The notes under the pieces are model-generated. The model was given only the letters and a program-made list of their open reading frames with translations, had not been told where the DNA came from and made no database searches. Of a stretch of DNA of 46,410 nt, positions 17,748 through 27,185 are shown one piece after another. Both the position numbers and the translations under genes were made by a program. The stretch is from Altericroceibacterium xinjiangense (GTDB taxonomy: Bacteria > Pseudomonadota > Alphaproteobacteria > Sphingomonadales > Sphingomonadaceae): NCBI RefSeq assembly GCF_003958635.1, contig NZ_RSEK01000013.1:1-46410 (forward strand), written 5' to 3'. The first letter of the stretch is position 1, and every line of letters starts with the position of its first letter.

Positions 17748-17756
17748 ACCCGGTCT

Positions 17757-17772
17757 ATAACTTACAAGTTAT
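17757..17772. promoter_or_regulatory. Inverted repeat at the LysR/TonB receptor divergent promoter
   Basis: ATAACTT-AC-AAGTTAT, perfect 7-bp arms, 10 bases upstream of the LysR start codon. AT-rich and of the form LysR regulators bind (dyad with short spacer). It is the likely autoregulatory site and, in the 216-bp divergent gap, may also act on the receptor gene. Confidence 0.55.
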
Positions 17773-17963
17773 GCAGTGTCATCACTTTGCGGTGTGTTGC
17801 GCCCGAAAGCCGGCACTGCGTAATGTGCCTCGACCTTTCGGGACGAACAGATCGCGCAGCGTGCGATCCACCGCCTCCGATGTTCACGGTTCAAAGGGTA
17901 AAAACCCACACAGGCGGTGTTCGCCGTACCGTCAGAAAATCAAAACAGAGGGAGAGATATCCG

Positions 17964-20384
17964 GTGGCAGTTGAACGAGATTTACGCTTTTTCGGAAGCG
18001 GCGTTTCCCGCATGGCGCTGTGCGTCGCATTCGCATCCTTCACCGTGCCGCAGACAGCCGCGGCGCAAGCGGTCATAGCGCAGGAAATCCAGTCGGAAGA
18101 AGGGCCGAACCTGCCGGACAGCGAGATGCTGGAAGAAGTGCCGGTTCCCACCGGGGAAATCGTTGTGACAGCGCAAGGTCGCGTACAGCGGCTGAACGAC
18201 GTGCCGATTTCCGCCACCGTGCTCGGCGGCGAAGCGCTCGACGACGCCAACCTGCGCAATCTGGAAGAACTGACGACGCGTTTGCCGGCCGTGAAGCTTA
18301 CGCCAGGCCCCGCGTCGGACCTGCTCAACATCCGCGGCGTCGGTTCCGGGCTTAACGCTGGGTTCGAACAATCTGTCGCGACGTTCGTGGATGGCGTTTT
18401 CCGCGGTCGTTCGCGATCCAGCCGTGCCGCGTTGTTCGACATCGAGCGGGTTGAGGTACTCAAGGGGCCGCAGACGACCTTCTTTGGTAACAACGCCATC
18501 GCCGGTGCTCTCAACATCACCACCCGCAAGGCGCGGCCGGGCGGCTCGTTCGAATACAATGCCAGCGCGCTGTATGCTCCGACTGACGGCGAGTTTGCGG
18601 TGGAAGCTGCTGCAAGCGTGCCGCTCGCCGAGAACCTTGGCGTACGCGTTGCGGCCAAATACTTCGGCATGGACGGTTATGTTTACAACTCGTTCCTCGA
18701 TGAAGACGGCCCTCGCCAGAGGGACTTCGTGGGCCGCGTGTCCTTGGCCTGGGCGCCGACTGATACTATCCAGACTGACTTGCGGGTCGATTATGGCCGG
18801 TTCCGCGACAGCAATTCCTTCCCTAACGAAATTCTGAACTGCCCGCCGGAACCGCCGTACCCGGACGCTCGCGGCCTGTGCCTCCGCTATCTCAACGCCT
18901 ATGGCGCGGATGCGGATGATGAGTTGAACCAGCGCACTGCCAGCGACCCGAGCCGCTTTGAACTGGACTACGTCGAAGTCGCCTTGCTGAACGAAATGTA
19001 CATCGGAGAACATATCCTCTCCGCTATTACCAGCTACTTCGACCACGATGTCTATAGCCTCGTGCAGCTGGCGCCGCTCCCGTTACGCGGAGTGGACGGC
19101 GTGTCCCCGTTGTTCCCGAACTACAGCCCGGAACAGTACAACTCTTTCAGCCAGGAGATCCGGCTGGCGTCGCCCACCGGGCAAACTTTCGAATACCTTG
19201 TGGGTGCCTACTACGCACAAGCCGAATTGCAGAGCGAACAGACGACCGGGTTCTATTTCGCCCCCTTCGGTGCCCGGGCACCCGGTTATACTACGGCCAC
19301 CACGCCGATCGCGAACCGCGTCCTTCACGATCAGGAGGATACGACGTACTCCGTCTTCGCCGCGGCGACGGCCAACCTCACGGACAGCTTCCGCATCAAC
19401 GCCGGCCTGCGCTACTCGATCGTGCACAAGGAGGCCGCTCGTGTCGGCGAAACCGGCATCGGCGGAATTGTACCCGGCGTCGGGTTCACCTCGCTTCCCG
19501 AAGAAGCGCAGGCGATTCTTCGCCCCGTACTCGGTGTGCGGCCGGGCAACTTTGCCGATCCGACCCGAACTGACCGTCAGCTCATGCCGTCAGTCAGCGT
19601 CCAGTACGACCTGACTGACGACACGATGGCCTATGCGTCCTATACGAAGGGCTTCAAGGCCGGGGGTTTCGCCGTCTCCACGAACGGCGACATCTTTGGG
19701 CCCGAGACAGTTGATGCCTACGAACTGGGATTGAAGGGCCAGCTCTTCGCTGGCGTGCTGAACTACAGCCTGGCCGGTTTTTTGAGCAACTATGACGACC
19801 TGCAGGAATCGACCAACGTCGTTCTTCCTACAGGCGCGACCCAGGCCGTCGTCGGCAACGTTGCGCAGGCGCGGGCAAAGGGCATCGAACTGGGTCTTTC
19901 GGCGCGGCTGACGGACTTCCTTACACTGTCTTCCGAGCTGGCTTACCTCGACGCTCGTTACGTCGACTATCCCGGTGCTCCCTGCACCATCCTCCAGACG
20001 CTCGCCAGCACGCCGTGCAGTCAGGATTTGTCGGGCGCCCGCCGGGCGTATGCGCCAGAGTGGAGCGGGTTTGTCGCGGCCAACGTCGAAGTGCCTGTCG
20101 GCGACTATCAGCTGCGGTTCGACCCCAACGTCTACTTCTCCAGCAGCTACTTCCAGCAAGCATCGGCCGATCCGCTAACCGTGCAGCCCAGCTACACCAA
20201 GGTCGACTTGCGGGTAGGCTTCGGCCCCGAAGACCAGAAGTGGGAAGTGGCGGTGATCGGGAAGAACCTCACCGATGTGTCGACGGGCAGCTTCCGCAAC
20301 AACGTTCCGACCAGCCCCGGCACGATTTACGCCCTATCCGACCGGCCGTTTTCAGTCGCCTTTCAAGTATCGTTCAGGAACTGA
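17964..20384 (+). CDS. TonB-dependent outer-membrane receptor
   Basis: 806 residues from GTG at 17964, chosen because GAGGGAGAG lies just upstream; longer readings would run back through the divergent LysR gene. The signal peptide (MALCVAFASFTVPQTAAAQA region) is preceded by a positively charged N-terminus. The plug starts at GEIVVTAQGR and has DVPISATVLGGEALD, NIRGVGSGLNAGFEQSVATF in part, and VEVLKGPQTTFFGNNAIAG, features of the sphingomonad receptor group with the ETL(Q/N)D-PISVT-type plug. The barrel ends VAFQVSFRN. The sulfatase gene starts 136 bases downstream on the same strand, and a LysR gene is divergent. A sulfated organic substrate is the reasonable guess. Confidence 0.93.
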   Translation: MAVERDLRFFGSGVSRMALCVAFASFTVPQTAAAQAVIAQEIQSEEGPNLPDSEMLEEVPVPTGEIVVTAQGRVQRLNDVPISATVLGGEALDDANLRNLEELTTRLPAVKLTPGPASDLLNIRGVGSGLNAGFEQSVATFVDGVFRGRSRSSRAALFDIERVEVLKGPQTTFFGNNAIAGALNITTRKARPGGSFEYNASALYAPTDGEFAVEAAASVPLAENLGVRVAAKYFGMDGYVYNSFLDEDGPRQRDFVGRVSLAWAPTDTIQTDLRVDYGRFRDSNSFPNEILNCPPEPPYPDARGLCLRYLNAYGADADDELNQRTASDPSRFELDYVEVALLNEMYIGEHILSAITSYFDHDVYSLVQLAPLPLRGVDGVSPLFPNYSPEQYNSFSQEIRLASPTGQTFEYLVGAYYAQAELQSEQTTGFYFAPFGARAPGYTTATTPIANRVLHDQEDTTYSVFAAATANLTDSFRINAGLRYSIVHKEAARVGETGIGGIVPGVGFTSLPEEAQAILRPVLGVRPGNFADPTRTDRQLMPSVSVQYDLTDDTMAYASYTKGFKAGGFAVSTNGDIFGPETVDAYELGLKGQLFAGVLNYSLAGFLSNYDDLQESTNVVLPTGATQAVVGNVAQARAKGIELGLSARLTDFLTLSSELAYLDARYVDYPGAPCTILQTLASTPCSQDLSGARRAYAPEWSGFVAANVEVPVGDYQLRFDPNVYFSSSYFQQASADPLTVQPSYTKVDLRVGFGPEDQKWEVAVIGKNLTDVSTGSFRNNVPTSPGTIYALSDRPFSVAFQVSFRN

Positions 20385-20520
20385 ACTCTATAGCTTTAGG
20401 GCGCGAGCAGTAAACTCATGAGCAGTGATGGCTCGCGTCCAGCAGCGTCGGCGAGCGCGATTGAACGCCGCGTTGAGAATAGCCCATATTGCTTCAGCAA
20501 TTGGCGATCTGTAGGTGTTT

Positions 20521-21951
20521 ATGACTGACAAAACAAAAACTGCCTCGTCCTTTTCGCGCCGAGGTCTACTGAAAACTGCGCTGGCAACAGGTGCGCTTGC
20601 TGCGGCCCTGCCGGCTTTCGCCCAGACCCCGGGAAGGAAGCCGAACTTTCTGTTCATCATGGCCGACGATCTCGGATACGCCGATCTGTCCGTCTATGGG
20701 CGCCGGGATTACGAAACGCCGGTGCTGGACCGGCTGGCGGCGCAGGGCACCCGGTTTACTCATGCCTACGCAAACAGTGCGGTCTGCAGCGCGACGCGGG
20801 TGGGACTGATCACCGGACGCTATCAGTATCGCTTGCCCGTAGGCCTGGTGGAGCCGCTCTCGAAAAACGCAGGGGTCGGACTGCCGCCGAGCCACCCGAC
20901 ATTGCCTTCGCTCCTGCAGGATGTCGGCTACTACACCGCGCTGATCGGCAAGTGGCATCTTGGGGAACTGCCTACTTATGGCCCTCTCAAGAGCGGCTAT
21001 GATGAATTCTGGGGCATTCGGCAGGGCGGCGTCGATTACTTTACCCACAAGATCTACGGCGAAGAGGATCTCTGGGACGGCGAAACGCTGATCGAGGAAA
21101 GCGGTTACTTAACCGAACTCCTTTTCGACAAGACTGTCGAGACGCTTGAGGAAAGAAGCCGCCAGGACGAGCCGTGGCTCATCAGTCTGCACCTGACCGC
21201 ACCGCACTGGCCCTGGGAAGGACCGAATGACGGCGACATAGCGGAGCGGCTCGACGAGAAGGTTGATCCGGCGGGCATGGCGATCCTCCATTACGATGGC
21301 GGCAATCTCGAAACGTACGCTGAAATGGTCACCTACATGGACGCCCAGATCGGCCGCGTTCTTGAGAAGCTTGAAGAACTCGGGATGGCTGACGACACGG
21401 TTGTCGTCTTCACCAGTGACAATGGCGGCGAGCGGTTTTCCGACACTTGGCCGTTCACCGGGAAAAAGACAGAATTGCTTGAGGGAGGGATACGGATCCC
21501 CGCTATTGTCCGCTGGCCCGGTCTGGCAACGCCCGGAACGGTAAGCGATACGCCGATCATGTCGATGGACTGGCTGCCGACGTTCCTTGCGGCCGCAGGT
21601 GGGGCGCCTCATCCGCAGTTCCCCAGTGACGGCGTCGACGTGCGAGCGGCAATTTCCGGCCGCCAGATGGCCGATCGCCCGCTCTTCTGGAAGTACAAGA
21701 ACCACGGGCAACAAGCCGCGCGGCTCGGTAAGTGGAAGTACCTTAAGATTGCCGGCAATACCTTCCTGTTCGACGTGGTCGCCGACCCGCTTGAACGAGG
21801 CAATTTGAAACAACGAGAGCCCGAGGTTTATGCGGAGATGGTCGGAGCCTGGGAGCGCTGGAACGCCGGGATGCTCGTCCATCCGGAAGAGACAAACTCC
21901 TCCGGTTTCTCCGGTGCGAATCTTGCTGACCATTTCGGGGCGGGCAGCTAG
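20521..21951 (+). CDS. Tat-exported type I sulfatase (arylsulfatase family)
   Basis: 476 residues. The N-terminus has a twin-arginine signal (SRRGLLK, then a hydrophobic stretch to about 33). The sulfatase domain starts at PNFLFIMADDLGYAD with the calcium-binding Asp pair (Asp49/50). The formylglycine site is CSATR with Cys89, followed by GLITGR; this is the CxAxR form of the CxPxR motif, so maturation needs a formylglycine-generating enzyme or an equivalent. Further landmarks are GKWHLG, HLTAPHWPWEGP and FTSDNGG. It hydrolyses a sulfate ester in the periplasm. ATG at 20521 follows an AGG site; a GTG six bases upstream is possible. It follows the TonB receptor and probably belongs to its regulon. 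Confidence 0.93.
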   Translation: MTDKTKTASSFSRRGLLKTALATGALAAALPAFAQTPGRKPNFLFIMADDLGYADLSVYGRRDYETPVLDRLAAQGTRFTHAYANSAVCSATRVGLITGRYQYRLPVGLVEPLSKNAGVGLPPSHPTLPSLLQDVGYYTALIGKWHLGELPTYGPLKSGYDEFWGIRQGGVDYFTHKIYGEEDLWDGETLIEESGYLTELLFDKTVETLEERSRQDEPWLISLHLTAPHWPWEGPNDGDIAERLDEKVDPAGMAILHYDGGNLETYAEMVTYMDAQIGRVLEKLEELGMADDTVVVFTSDNGGERFSDTWPFTGKKTELLEGGIRIPAIVRWPGLATPGTVSDTPIMSMDWLPTFLAAAGGAPHPQFPSDGVDVRAAISGRQMADRPLFWKYKNHGQQAARLGKWKYLKIAGNTFLFDVVADPLERGNLKQREPEVYAEMVGAWERWNAGMLVHPEETNSSGFSGANLADHFGAGS

Positions 21952-22192
21952 CGAAGGAAGCCTCCGCGCAGCGAAAACAATGTGAGCGTGATGGCTCTCG
22001 CGGGCTCTGGCAGAGCAACTGCACCGCGTGGCGACCACAAGTGGGTCGGCGGGGGCAGGGTGTGCCAGAGCCGGTCTTTCTCACAACGACCGGACTGGAG
22101 AGAAGGCTAGGCTCGGTTAGTTTGCGCCTGAAACAAGCTGAGGCCGCCTGCTCGGAAGGGGGATCGCCAAAGACGAGTCCAGCCAGAAAGTC

Positions 22193-22213
22193 TATTGGTA
22201 ATGATTCGCAATA
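22193..22213. promoter_or_regulatory. TATTG-N11-CAATA dyad upstream of the second LysR gene
   Basis: A 21-bp element whose last base is 16 bases before the start codon at 22230. Its core, TAATGATTCGCAAT, resembles Fur-type iron boxes. A second copy of the same form, 15 of 21 positions identical, is at 23194. Confidence 0.55.
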
Positions 22214-22229
22214 CCGTTAATGGCCGGGA

Positions 22230-23147
22230 ATGGTCTGCGACGTCGAGCCCAATCAACTGGTGGCATTGTTCCACTTGCTGCACACGCGGAGCGTAAGCGC
22301 GGCGGCCAGCAAGCTCGGCGTGACCCAGCCGACCGTCAGCAGGATCTTGGGCCAATTGCGGTTGCAGGTCGGTGACCCGCTTTTGGTGCGGCGCGGTAAC
22401 ACCATGGTCAGGACGAGTCGGGGAGACGAACTGGCGGGCCGCTTGTCCGAATGGATGATGTTGACCGAAGCCATGATGCAGCAAGGCGAGTTCAATCCGG
22501 CTCAGTTGCAGCGGCGCGTCAGGATCGGGTCGACGGATTTCGGAGTGCTGAGTGTTATCGGCCCAACCATGCGGGCCCTTCGGTTCAGGGCACCCGGGCT
22601 CGCTTTGGACGTCACACCACTCCGCAAGGATTTGTCTGCGGCTCTGGCTATCGGCGAGAGTGATCTTGCTGTCTCCGGACTGGAACATGATCCTGCGCGA
22701 TTGCACTCACAGCTCCTGTTTACCGACACGTTCAGCTGCCTGGTGCGGAGTGCGCATCCCTTGGTAGATGGAGCGAGTGGGCCCGTTAGCCTCGACGCCT
22801 TTCTCTCCTTCGATCATATCGGCCTCACTGTAAGCGACGCCGAACTCGATCGGGTTTCCCTCACTCTTCAGGAACGGGCCGCGTCCAGGCGCGTGGCGAT
22901 AAATCTGCCCTATTTCTCCGTTGCGCCGGAAATTCTCGCAGGCACGGATATGCTGATGACGATCCCGACGCGGGCGGCGCGGCATTACGCGGTTCAGTAT
23001 GGTCTCACCGCAATTCCGGCACCTGCTCAACTAGGGCAGATGGATTATTATCTGCTTTGGCACGAGCGGAGCCACCGCGATCCGGCCGTGACATGGTTGC
23101 GCTCCGAGATGCTCAGTGTGATGCGCGGTCATACGCCAGAAGAATAG
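22230..23147 (+). CDS. LysR-family transcriptional regulator (NodD-like)
   Basis: 305 residues. The N-terminal helix-turn-helix reads LVALFHLLHTRSVSAAASKLGVTQPTVSRIL in full; the key block is GVTQPTVSRILGQLR. An effector-binding domain follows (about 85-300) with the SDLAVSG and HPLV signatures of the NodD/LeuO subgroup. It lies 83 bases upstream of a TonB receptor on the same strand, unlike the more common divergent layout. Its promoter carries a TATTG-N11-CAATA dyad identical in form and position to one before the receptor gene, so one regulator (this protein or Fur) may control both. Effector unknown. Confidence 0.9.
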   Translation: MVCDVEPNQLVALFHLLHTRSVSAAASKLGVTQPTVSRILGQLRLQVGDPLLVRRGNTMVRTSRGDELAGRLSEWMMLTEAMMQQGEFNPAQLQRRVRIGSTDFGVLSVIGPTMRALRFRAPGLALDVTPLRKDLSAALAIGESDLAVSGLEHDPARLHSQLLFTDTFSCLVRSAHPLVDGASGPVSLDAFLSFDHIGLTVSDAELDRVSLTLQERAASRRVAINLPYFSVAPEILAGTDMLMTIPTRAARHYAVQYGLTAIPAPAQLGQMDYYLLWHERSHRDPAVTWLRSEMLSVMRGHTPEE

Positions 23148-23193
23148 CCGCTATACGGGATGGACGGCTTGCCACGACACCCTTCCAGCTGCT

Positions 23194-23214
23194 TATTGCA
23201 ATCAAGTCGCAATA
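23194..23214. promoter_or_regulatory. TATTG-N11-CAATA dyad upstream of TonB receptor gene
   Basis: A 21-bp element with the same outer arms as the one at 22193 and the same 16-base distance to the start codon (GTG at 23231). Flanking TGC and GCA extend the symmetry. It is placed to overlap the transcription start or the beginning of the leader. Confidence 0.55.
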
Positions 23215-23230
23215 GCAGGCTGGGGGAATT

Positions 23231-25207
23231 GTGAAGAAGAGTACATGGTGGAGACGCGGTGCTGCCTTGACGGCAATTGCCGCTGGCATTGCTTCGGTAC
23301 AGATACGGGCAGAAACCGGTTCCGGGATCAATGGAAACGAGATTGTCGTTACGGCGACTACGCGCGAACAACAGATCAAGGATGCGCCGGCATCGATCAG
23401 CGTCGTCACGCGCGAGGATCTGGAACGCCTGCCCTACCGCGAAGTGACCGATGCCCTTCTGGAGGTACCGGGTGTCACGGTAACGACCGGCGAGGGTAAC
23501 AGCCGCGACATTTCCATCCGGGGCATCGATCCGCAGTACACCCTCATCCTGGTTGACGGCCGCCGCCTGAGCTCGCGGGAATCGCGCACTAATGGGGGCA
23601 ATATCAGCGAAGGCGGACTGCTGCCGCCGGCGGAAGCGATCGAACGGATCGAGATCGTCCGCGGCCCCATGTCCTCGCTGTACGGCTCGGACGCCATCGG
23701 GGGCGTCATCAATGTCATTACGCGCCGCGTCACGGGCGATTGGGGCGGCAGCGTGCGGCTGGACGGCACTCTGCAGACCGATGACAGTTTCGGGAACATC
23801 GGCAATGGCAGCTTCTATTTGTCCGGTCCGGTGACGCGCGACGTTGGACTGCAGTTGCTGGGCGGCATTAGTCGCCGCGAGGAAGACAACATCATTGGCG
23901 GAACGCCGGAACGGCGAGATGAATCGATTGAGGGCAAGCTCGGTTTCGGCCTGGGAGCCGATCACTCTTTTCTTCTCGACGCCGCCTACTTCAGCCAGCA
24001 GGCGATCCAAACCGCCGGGAAGACTGTGGAGCCGAGCGAGGATGAGCCCGAAGGCTTCCAGTCGTTCCAGACGCAGCGCCGCTATGTCTACTCGATAAAC
24101 CACTCGGGTGACTGGGGCCTCGCCAGATCCGAAAGCTACCTGCAACGCGAGGATGCGCGTGAGCTCATCCGCGATCGCCGGATCATCAATACGGTTGGGC
24201 AGTCCATCTGGAGCATCCCGGTCGCCACGAGCTACGTCAGCATTGGCGCATTCTATCGCAACGAGGATCTTACCGATCTGACGGGCAATCTCCTGCCGGG
24301 CAGCACACGCACCGGCGCCGATCGCACCAATTGGGCGGTGTTCGGCGAAGGGGAGCTTCGCATCGTCCCCAGCCTCGCTGTCACGGGCGGGCTTCGCCTC
24401 GATGAGGACGAACAGTACGGGACCCACCTCACACCCCGGCTCTACGCAGTGTGGAAACTCACCCCCGCCGTCACGGTCAAGGGCGGCTATTCCGAAGGTT
24501 TCCGTGCCCCTAATCTGCGTCAGACGCTGGGAGACTGGGGCCAGGTTAGTCGCGGGGGAACGATCTACGGCAACCCTGATCTTGAAGCGGAAACTTCGGA
24601 AACGTTCGAGGCGGGACTGCTCTTCGACAGGGGCGGGGTCTACGCCAGCCTCACGGCTTACACGACAGACTTCAACGACAAGATCACCCGGGTGACATGC
24701 GAGGCCGCAGGTGCGTGGTGTATCGATGAGCCGCTGAGCAGCATCGGGCGCCTGCCCACCACGTACGTCAACGTCGACCGGGCAACCATTCGAGGGGTCG
24801 AAGCGAGCTTCGACCTGCGGTTGACGCGCGCATTCAGCGTCGCTGCCACTGGAACGCTGACGGATTCAGAACAGCTGACTGGGGCAAATGCAGGCGCTGC
24901 GCTCAACGACACGCCGAAGAGCGCGGCCAGTCTTTCGCTGAAGTGGCGTCCGTCTCGTCGCTTCAGCACTTTCGCCCGCGCGATCTACCGCGGCGAGGAA
25001 GCCATCACCGAAGCGCAAATCAGCGGAGAGGACGTAACCGCAGCGAGCTACGCTTATGTCGATGTGGGTGCATCCTATGAACTTGACCGAACAGTCACCC
25101 TGCGCGGCGGTATCCAGAACGTCTTCAACAAGCAGCTCGACTACGAAGACTACGCCTATCTGATCGATCCCCGCCGTCTCTGGATGGGTGTGACGGCGAG
25201 CTTCTGA
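23231..25207 (+). CDS. TonB-dependent receptor, FepA/CirA-like siderophore type
   Basis: 658 residues from GTG at 23231 with GGGGGA just upstream. Signal peptide to about residue 27, TonB-box region NEIVVTATTR, then a plug with APASISVVTREDLERLPYRE in part, DISIRGIDPQYTLILVDGRR in part, and IEIVRGPMSSLYGSDAIGGVINVITRR in part: the FepA/CirA catecholate-siderophore pattern. It has a 22-strand-type barrel with GYSEGFRAPNLRQ (common in this group) and a C-terminal Phe (LWMGVTASF). Downstream DUF3649, PepSY and DUF3325 genes are the usual membrane partners for ferric-siderophore reduction and uptake, which supports an iron role. Expression is probably controlled by iron and/or the adjacent LysR protein. 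Confidence 0.93.
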   Translation: MKKSTWWRRGAALTAIAAGIASVQIRAETGSGINGNEIVVTATTREQQIKDAPASISVVTREDLERLPYREVTDALLEVPGVTVTTGEGNSRDISIRGIDPQYTLILVDGRRLSSRESRTNGGNISEGGLLPPAEAIERIEIVRGPMSSLYGSDAIGGVINVITRRVTGDWGGSVRLDGTLQTDDSFGNIGNGSFYLSGPVTRDVGLQLLGGISRREEDNIIGGTPERRDESIEGKLGFGLGADHSFLLDAAYFSQQAIQTAGKTVEPSEDEPEGFQSFQTQRRYVYSINHSGDWGLARSESYLQREDARELIRDRRIINTVGQSIWSIPVATSYVSIGAFYRNEDLTDLTGNLLPGSTRTGADRTNWAVFGEGELRIVPSLAVTGGLRLDEDEQYGTHLTPRLYAVWKLTPAVTVKGGYSEGFRAPNLRQTLGDWGQVSRGGTIYGNPDLEAETSETFEAGLLFDRGGVYASLTAYTTDFNDKITRVTCEAAGAWCIDEPLSSIGRLPTTYVNVDRATIRGVEASFDLRLTRAFSVAATGTLTDSEQLTGANAGAALNDTPKSAASLSLKWRPSRRFSTFARAIYRGEEAITEAQISGEDVTAASYAYVDVGASYELDRTVTLRGGIQNVFNKQLDYEDYAYLIDPRRLWMGVTASF

Positions 25208-25252
25208 TTCCAGCAACCACTTTTCCGGCACTGTCCACTCGGAGATCGGGAC

Positions 25253-25543
25253 ATGGCAAAATCGGTTTATGCAAATCGTCGTGAGGTGCTCTTGCGCTCC
25301 GTCATAGGCGTACTTGGCGGCTATGCACTGGCGGCTCTGGCTGTCCTGCTCACAATACTGCTTCTGCCCGCGGGCGGCCGATCGGCTGAAGGACTGGGCC
25401 AGATGATTGGTTTCTCGTTCTTCGGACTGTCGGTGATCCTCGCCTTTTCCGTGCGCTCCGCCAAGAAGGCATGGATGGTGGTGGGCCTGCCGCTCGCGCT
25501 TCTGGGAGCCTGTTATACCCTGTTGTCGGGAGGCGGAGCATGA
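25253..25543 (+). CDS. Small membrane protein, DUF3649-like (iron-uptake operon)
   Basis: 96 residues with three predicted membrane helices (about 14-42, 52-70, 74-92). The GVLGGYALAALAVLL block followed by SFFGLSVILAFSVRSAKKAW matches the DUF3649 family, small proteins encoded between TonB receptors and PepSY proteins in siderophore uptake operons. The biochemical role is not established. The start follows a GGAG site, and the stop overlaps the PepSY start by ATGA, so the two are translationally coupled. Confidence 0.8.
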   Translation: MAKSVYANRREVLLRSVIGVLGGYALAALAVLLTILLLPAGGRSAEGLGQMIGFSFFGLSVILAFSVRSAKKAWMVVGLPLALLGACYTLLSGGGA

Positions 25544-27180
25544 GCGCGGGAGTCAGACAAAAGAACGCCTGGCTACACGGTTGGGCGGGGCTGCTGCTGG
25601 GGTGGCTGATGTTCGCCATCTTTGTGACCGGGACAATCGCTTTTTTCCGGCAGGAAGTCACCTACTGGATGCAGCCGGAACTACATGACAGCGATCCTGG
25701 CGAACCGCTGGAAATGGCACGCATGGCGATAGACCGGCTGGAGCATATCGCGCCGGATGCTCGGGAATGGCAGATTGAGCTGCCGAGCGAGCGTGAGCCC
25801 CAGCTTTCCGTATCCTGGGAGGCTGACGGTGCCGAAGCGGACAGCGCCAGTTCCGCTTTTGCGGCGGACCGCGCGCGTGCGGAAGAAGCGGCCGCCCAGG
25901 CTAATGCGCGCGGCGGTCGCCCGCGCGACCCTGGCGTGGCAGTCGATCCCGCAACCGGCGCGATCATCCATCCGCGGGAGACCGCTGGCGGCGACTTCCT
26001 CTACCACTTTCACTACCAGCTGCATTTCATGTCACGCGGTTCGGGGATGCTACTGGTTGGACTGGTCACACTGGCAATGTTCATCGCTATTCTGAGCGGC
26101 ATTGTTACACACAAGAAGATATTCAAGGACTTCTTCACCTTCCGGCGGCGGAAGGGGCAAAGAAGCTGGCTGGACGCGCACAACGCGGCGGCCGTATTCG
26201 CGCTGCCATTTCATTTGATGATCACCTTCTCTGGCCTTCTGCTCATCGGCGGCACATTGCTGCCGTTCTCGGGCCAAGAGCGGAATCGCGAACGTCAGGG
26301 TGAAATGGAACAACAAGCTCCGACTGATCTTGCAGCGGGCTCTTCCTTGCCCCTCAGCAAGATCCTGCACACGGCGCAGCGCGAATGGTCGGTTCCGGTC
26401 GGTCGCCTGTCATTCGACCGCAGGGCGAATACTGTCGAACTGTCTAGCCAGCGTAACGACAGTCTTTTCCTGCGGCCGGGTGGAGGGCCAGGTCGCAACC
26501 TGACGTTCGACGGGACCGACGGAACGCTGCTCGAGCGGGAAGATAATCTCGCCAGCGACGGTATCGACAGGACCAATCGGGCCATTCGTGCGCTTCATCT
26601 CGGGCGTTTCGCCGACTGGCAGCTGCGATGGCTCTACTTCGTCGCCGGAATCGGGGGTACTGTTATGGTCGCTACCGGACTCGTCCTGTGGTCGGTCAAG
26701 CGAGCCGCTAAGCGCCGCGATGCCCTCATTCCAATCGGGCAGCGCCTTGCGGAAATACTCAACATCGGAGCGGTTGCCGGGCTAAACCTCGCCATCGCGA
26801 CCTACTTCTGGGCGAACCGGCTAGTTCCAGCTGGCACACCGAACAGAGCCGAGCTGGAGATCCGGCTCTTCTTTATCGCGTGGACCGTGACGTATCTTCA
26901 CGCGGCTGCGCGGAAACCGCAAGTCGCGTGGGTCGAACAACTGATGGTCGGCGGAGGATTGTTTGCCTTGCTGCCGATCCTGAGTTTCGCCACCGGAAGC
27001 CTGTGGCTGCCCAGTGCCGTTGCGTCCGGGAACTGGATTGTGGCGGGATTTGATGCTGTGTGTCTTCTCACCGCAACCGTCATGTTCTGCGCTGCGCGCT
27101 TCATCACCCGGGGCTCAGAGCGCGACAACGTCGCTCAGGACTTCCCGATCGTCGATCGCTCCCTTGTGCCGGCGGAGTAA
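25540..27180 (+). CDS. PepSY-associated transmembrane protein (probable ferric-siderophore reductase)
   Basis: 546 residues from the ATG in the ATGA overlap with the previous gene. It has the usual four core helices of PepSY_TM proteins: about 17-38 (GLLLGWLMFAIFVTGTIAFF), about 180-205, about 235-255 and about 385-410, with further helices at the C-terminus. Between helices 1 and 2 lies a periplasmic region with an Ala/Arg-rich insertion. Conserved histidines occur in FHYQLHF and HNAAAVFALPFHL, positioned for haem or iron contact. Members such as FoxB and PiuB-like proteins reduce or help release iron from siderophores at the inner membrane. The operon context supports that role here. Confidence 0.88.
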   Translation: MSAGVRQKNAWLHGWAGLLLGWLMFAIFVTGTIAFFRQEVTYWMQPELHDSDPGEPLEMARMAIDRLEHIAPDAREWQIELPSEREPQLSVSWEADGAEADSASSAFAADRARAEEAAAQANARGGRPRDPGVAVDPATGAIIHPRETAGGDFLYHFHYQLHFMSRGSGMLLVGLVTLAMFIAILSGIVTHKKIFKDFFTFRRRKGQRSWLDAHNAAAVFALPFHLMITFSGLLLIGGTLLPFSGQERNRERQGEMEQQAPTDLAAGSSLPLSKILHTAQREWSVPVGRLSFDRRANTVELSSQRNDSLFLRPGGGPGRNLTFDGTDGTLLEREDNLASDGIDRTNRAIRALHLGRFADWQLRWLYFVAGIGGTVMVATGLVLWSVKRAAKRRDALIPIGQRLAEILNIGAVAGLNLAIATYFWANRLVPAGTPNRAELEIRLFFIAWTVTYLHAAARKPQVAWVEQLMVGGGLFALLPILSFATGSLWLPSAVASGNWIVAGFDAVCLLTATVMFCAARFITRGSERDNVAQDFPIVDRSLVPAE

Positions 27181-27185
27181 GCAAG

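Noticed and set aside
20402-20437. CGCGAGC...GCTCGCG repeat between receptor and sulfatase genes
   Set aside because: Seven-base arms with a 22-base loop are close to chance in GC-rich DNA, and no T-run follows.
23129-24427. Open frame of 432 codons opposite the FepA-like receptor
   Set aside because: Shadow frame: antisense, no start signal and no known domain.
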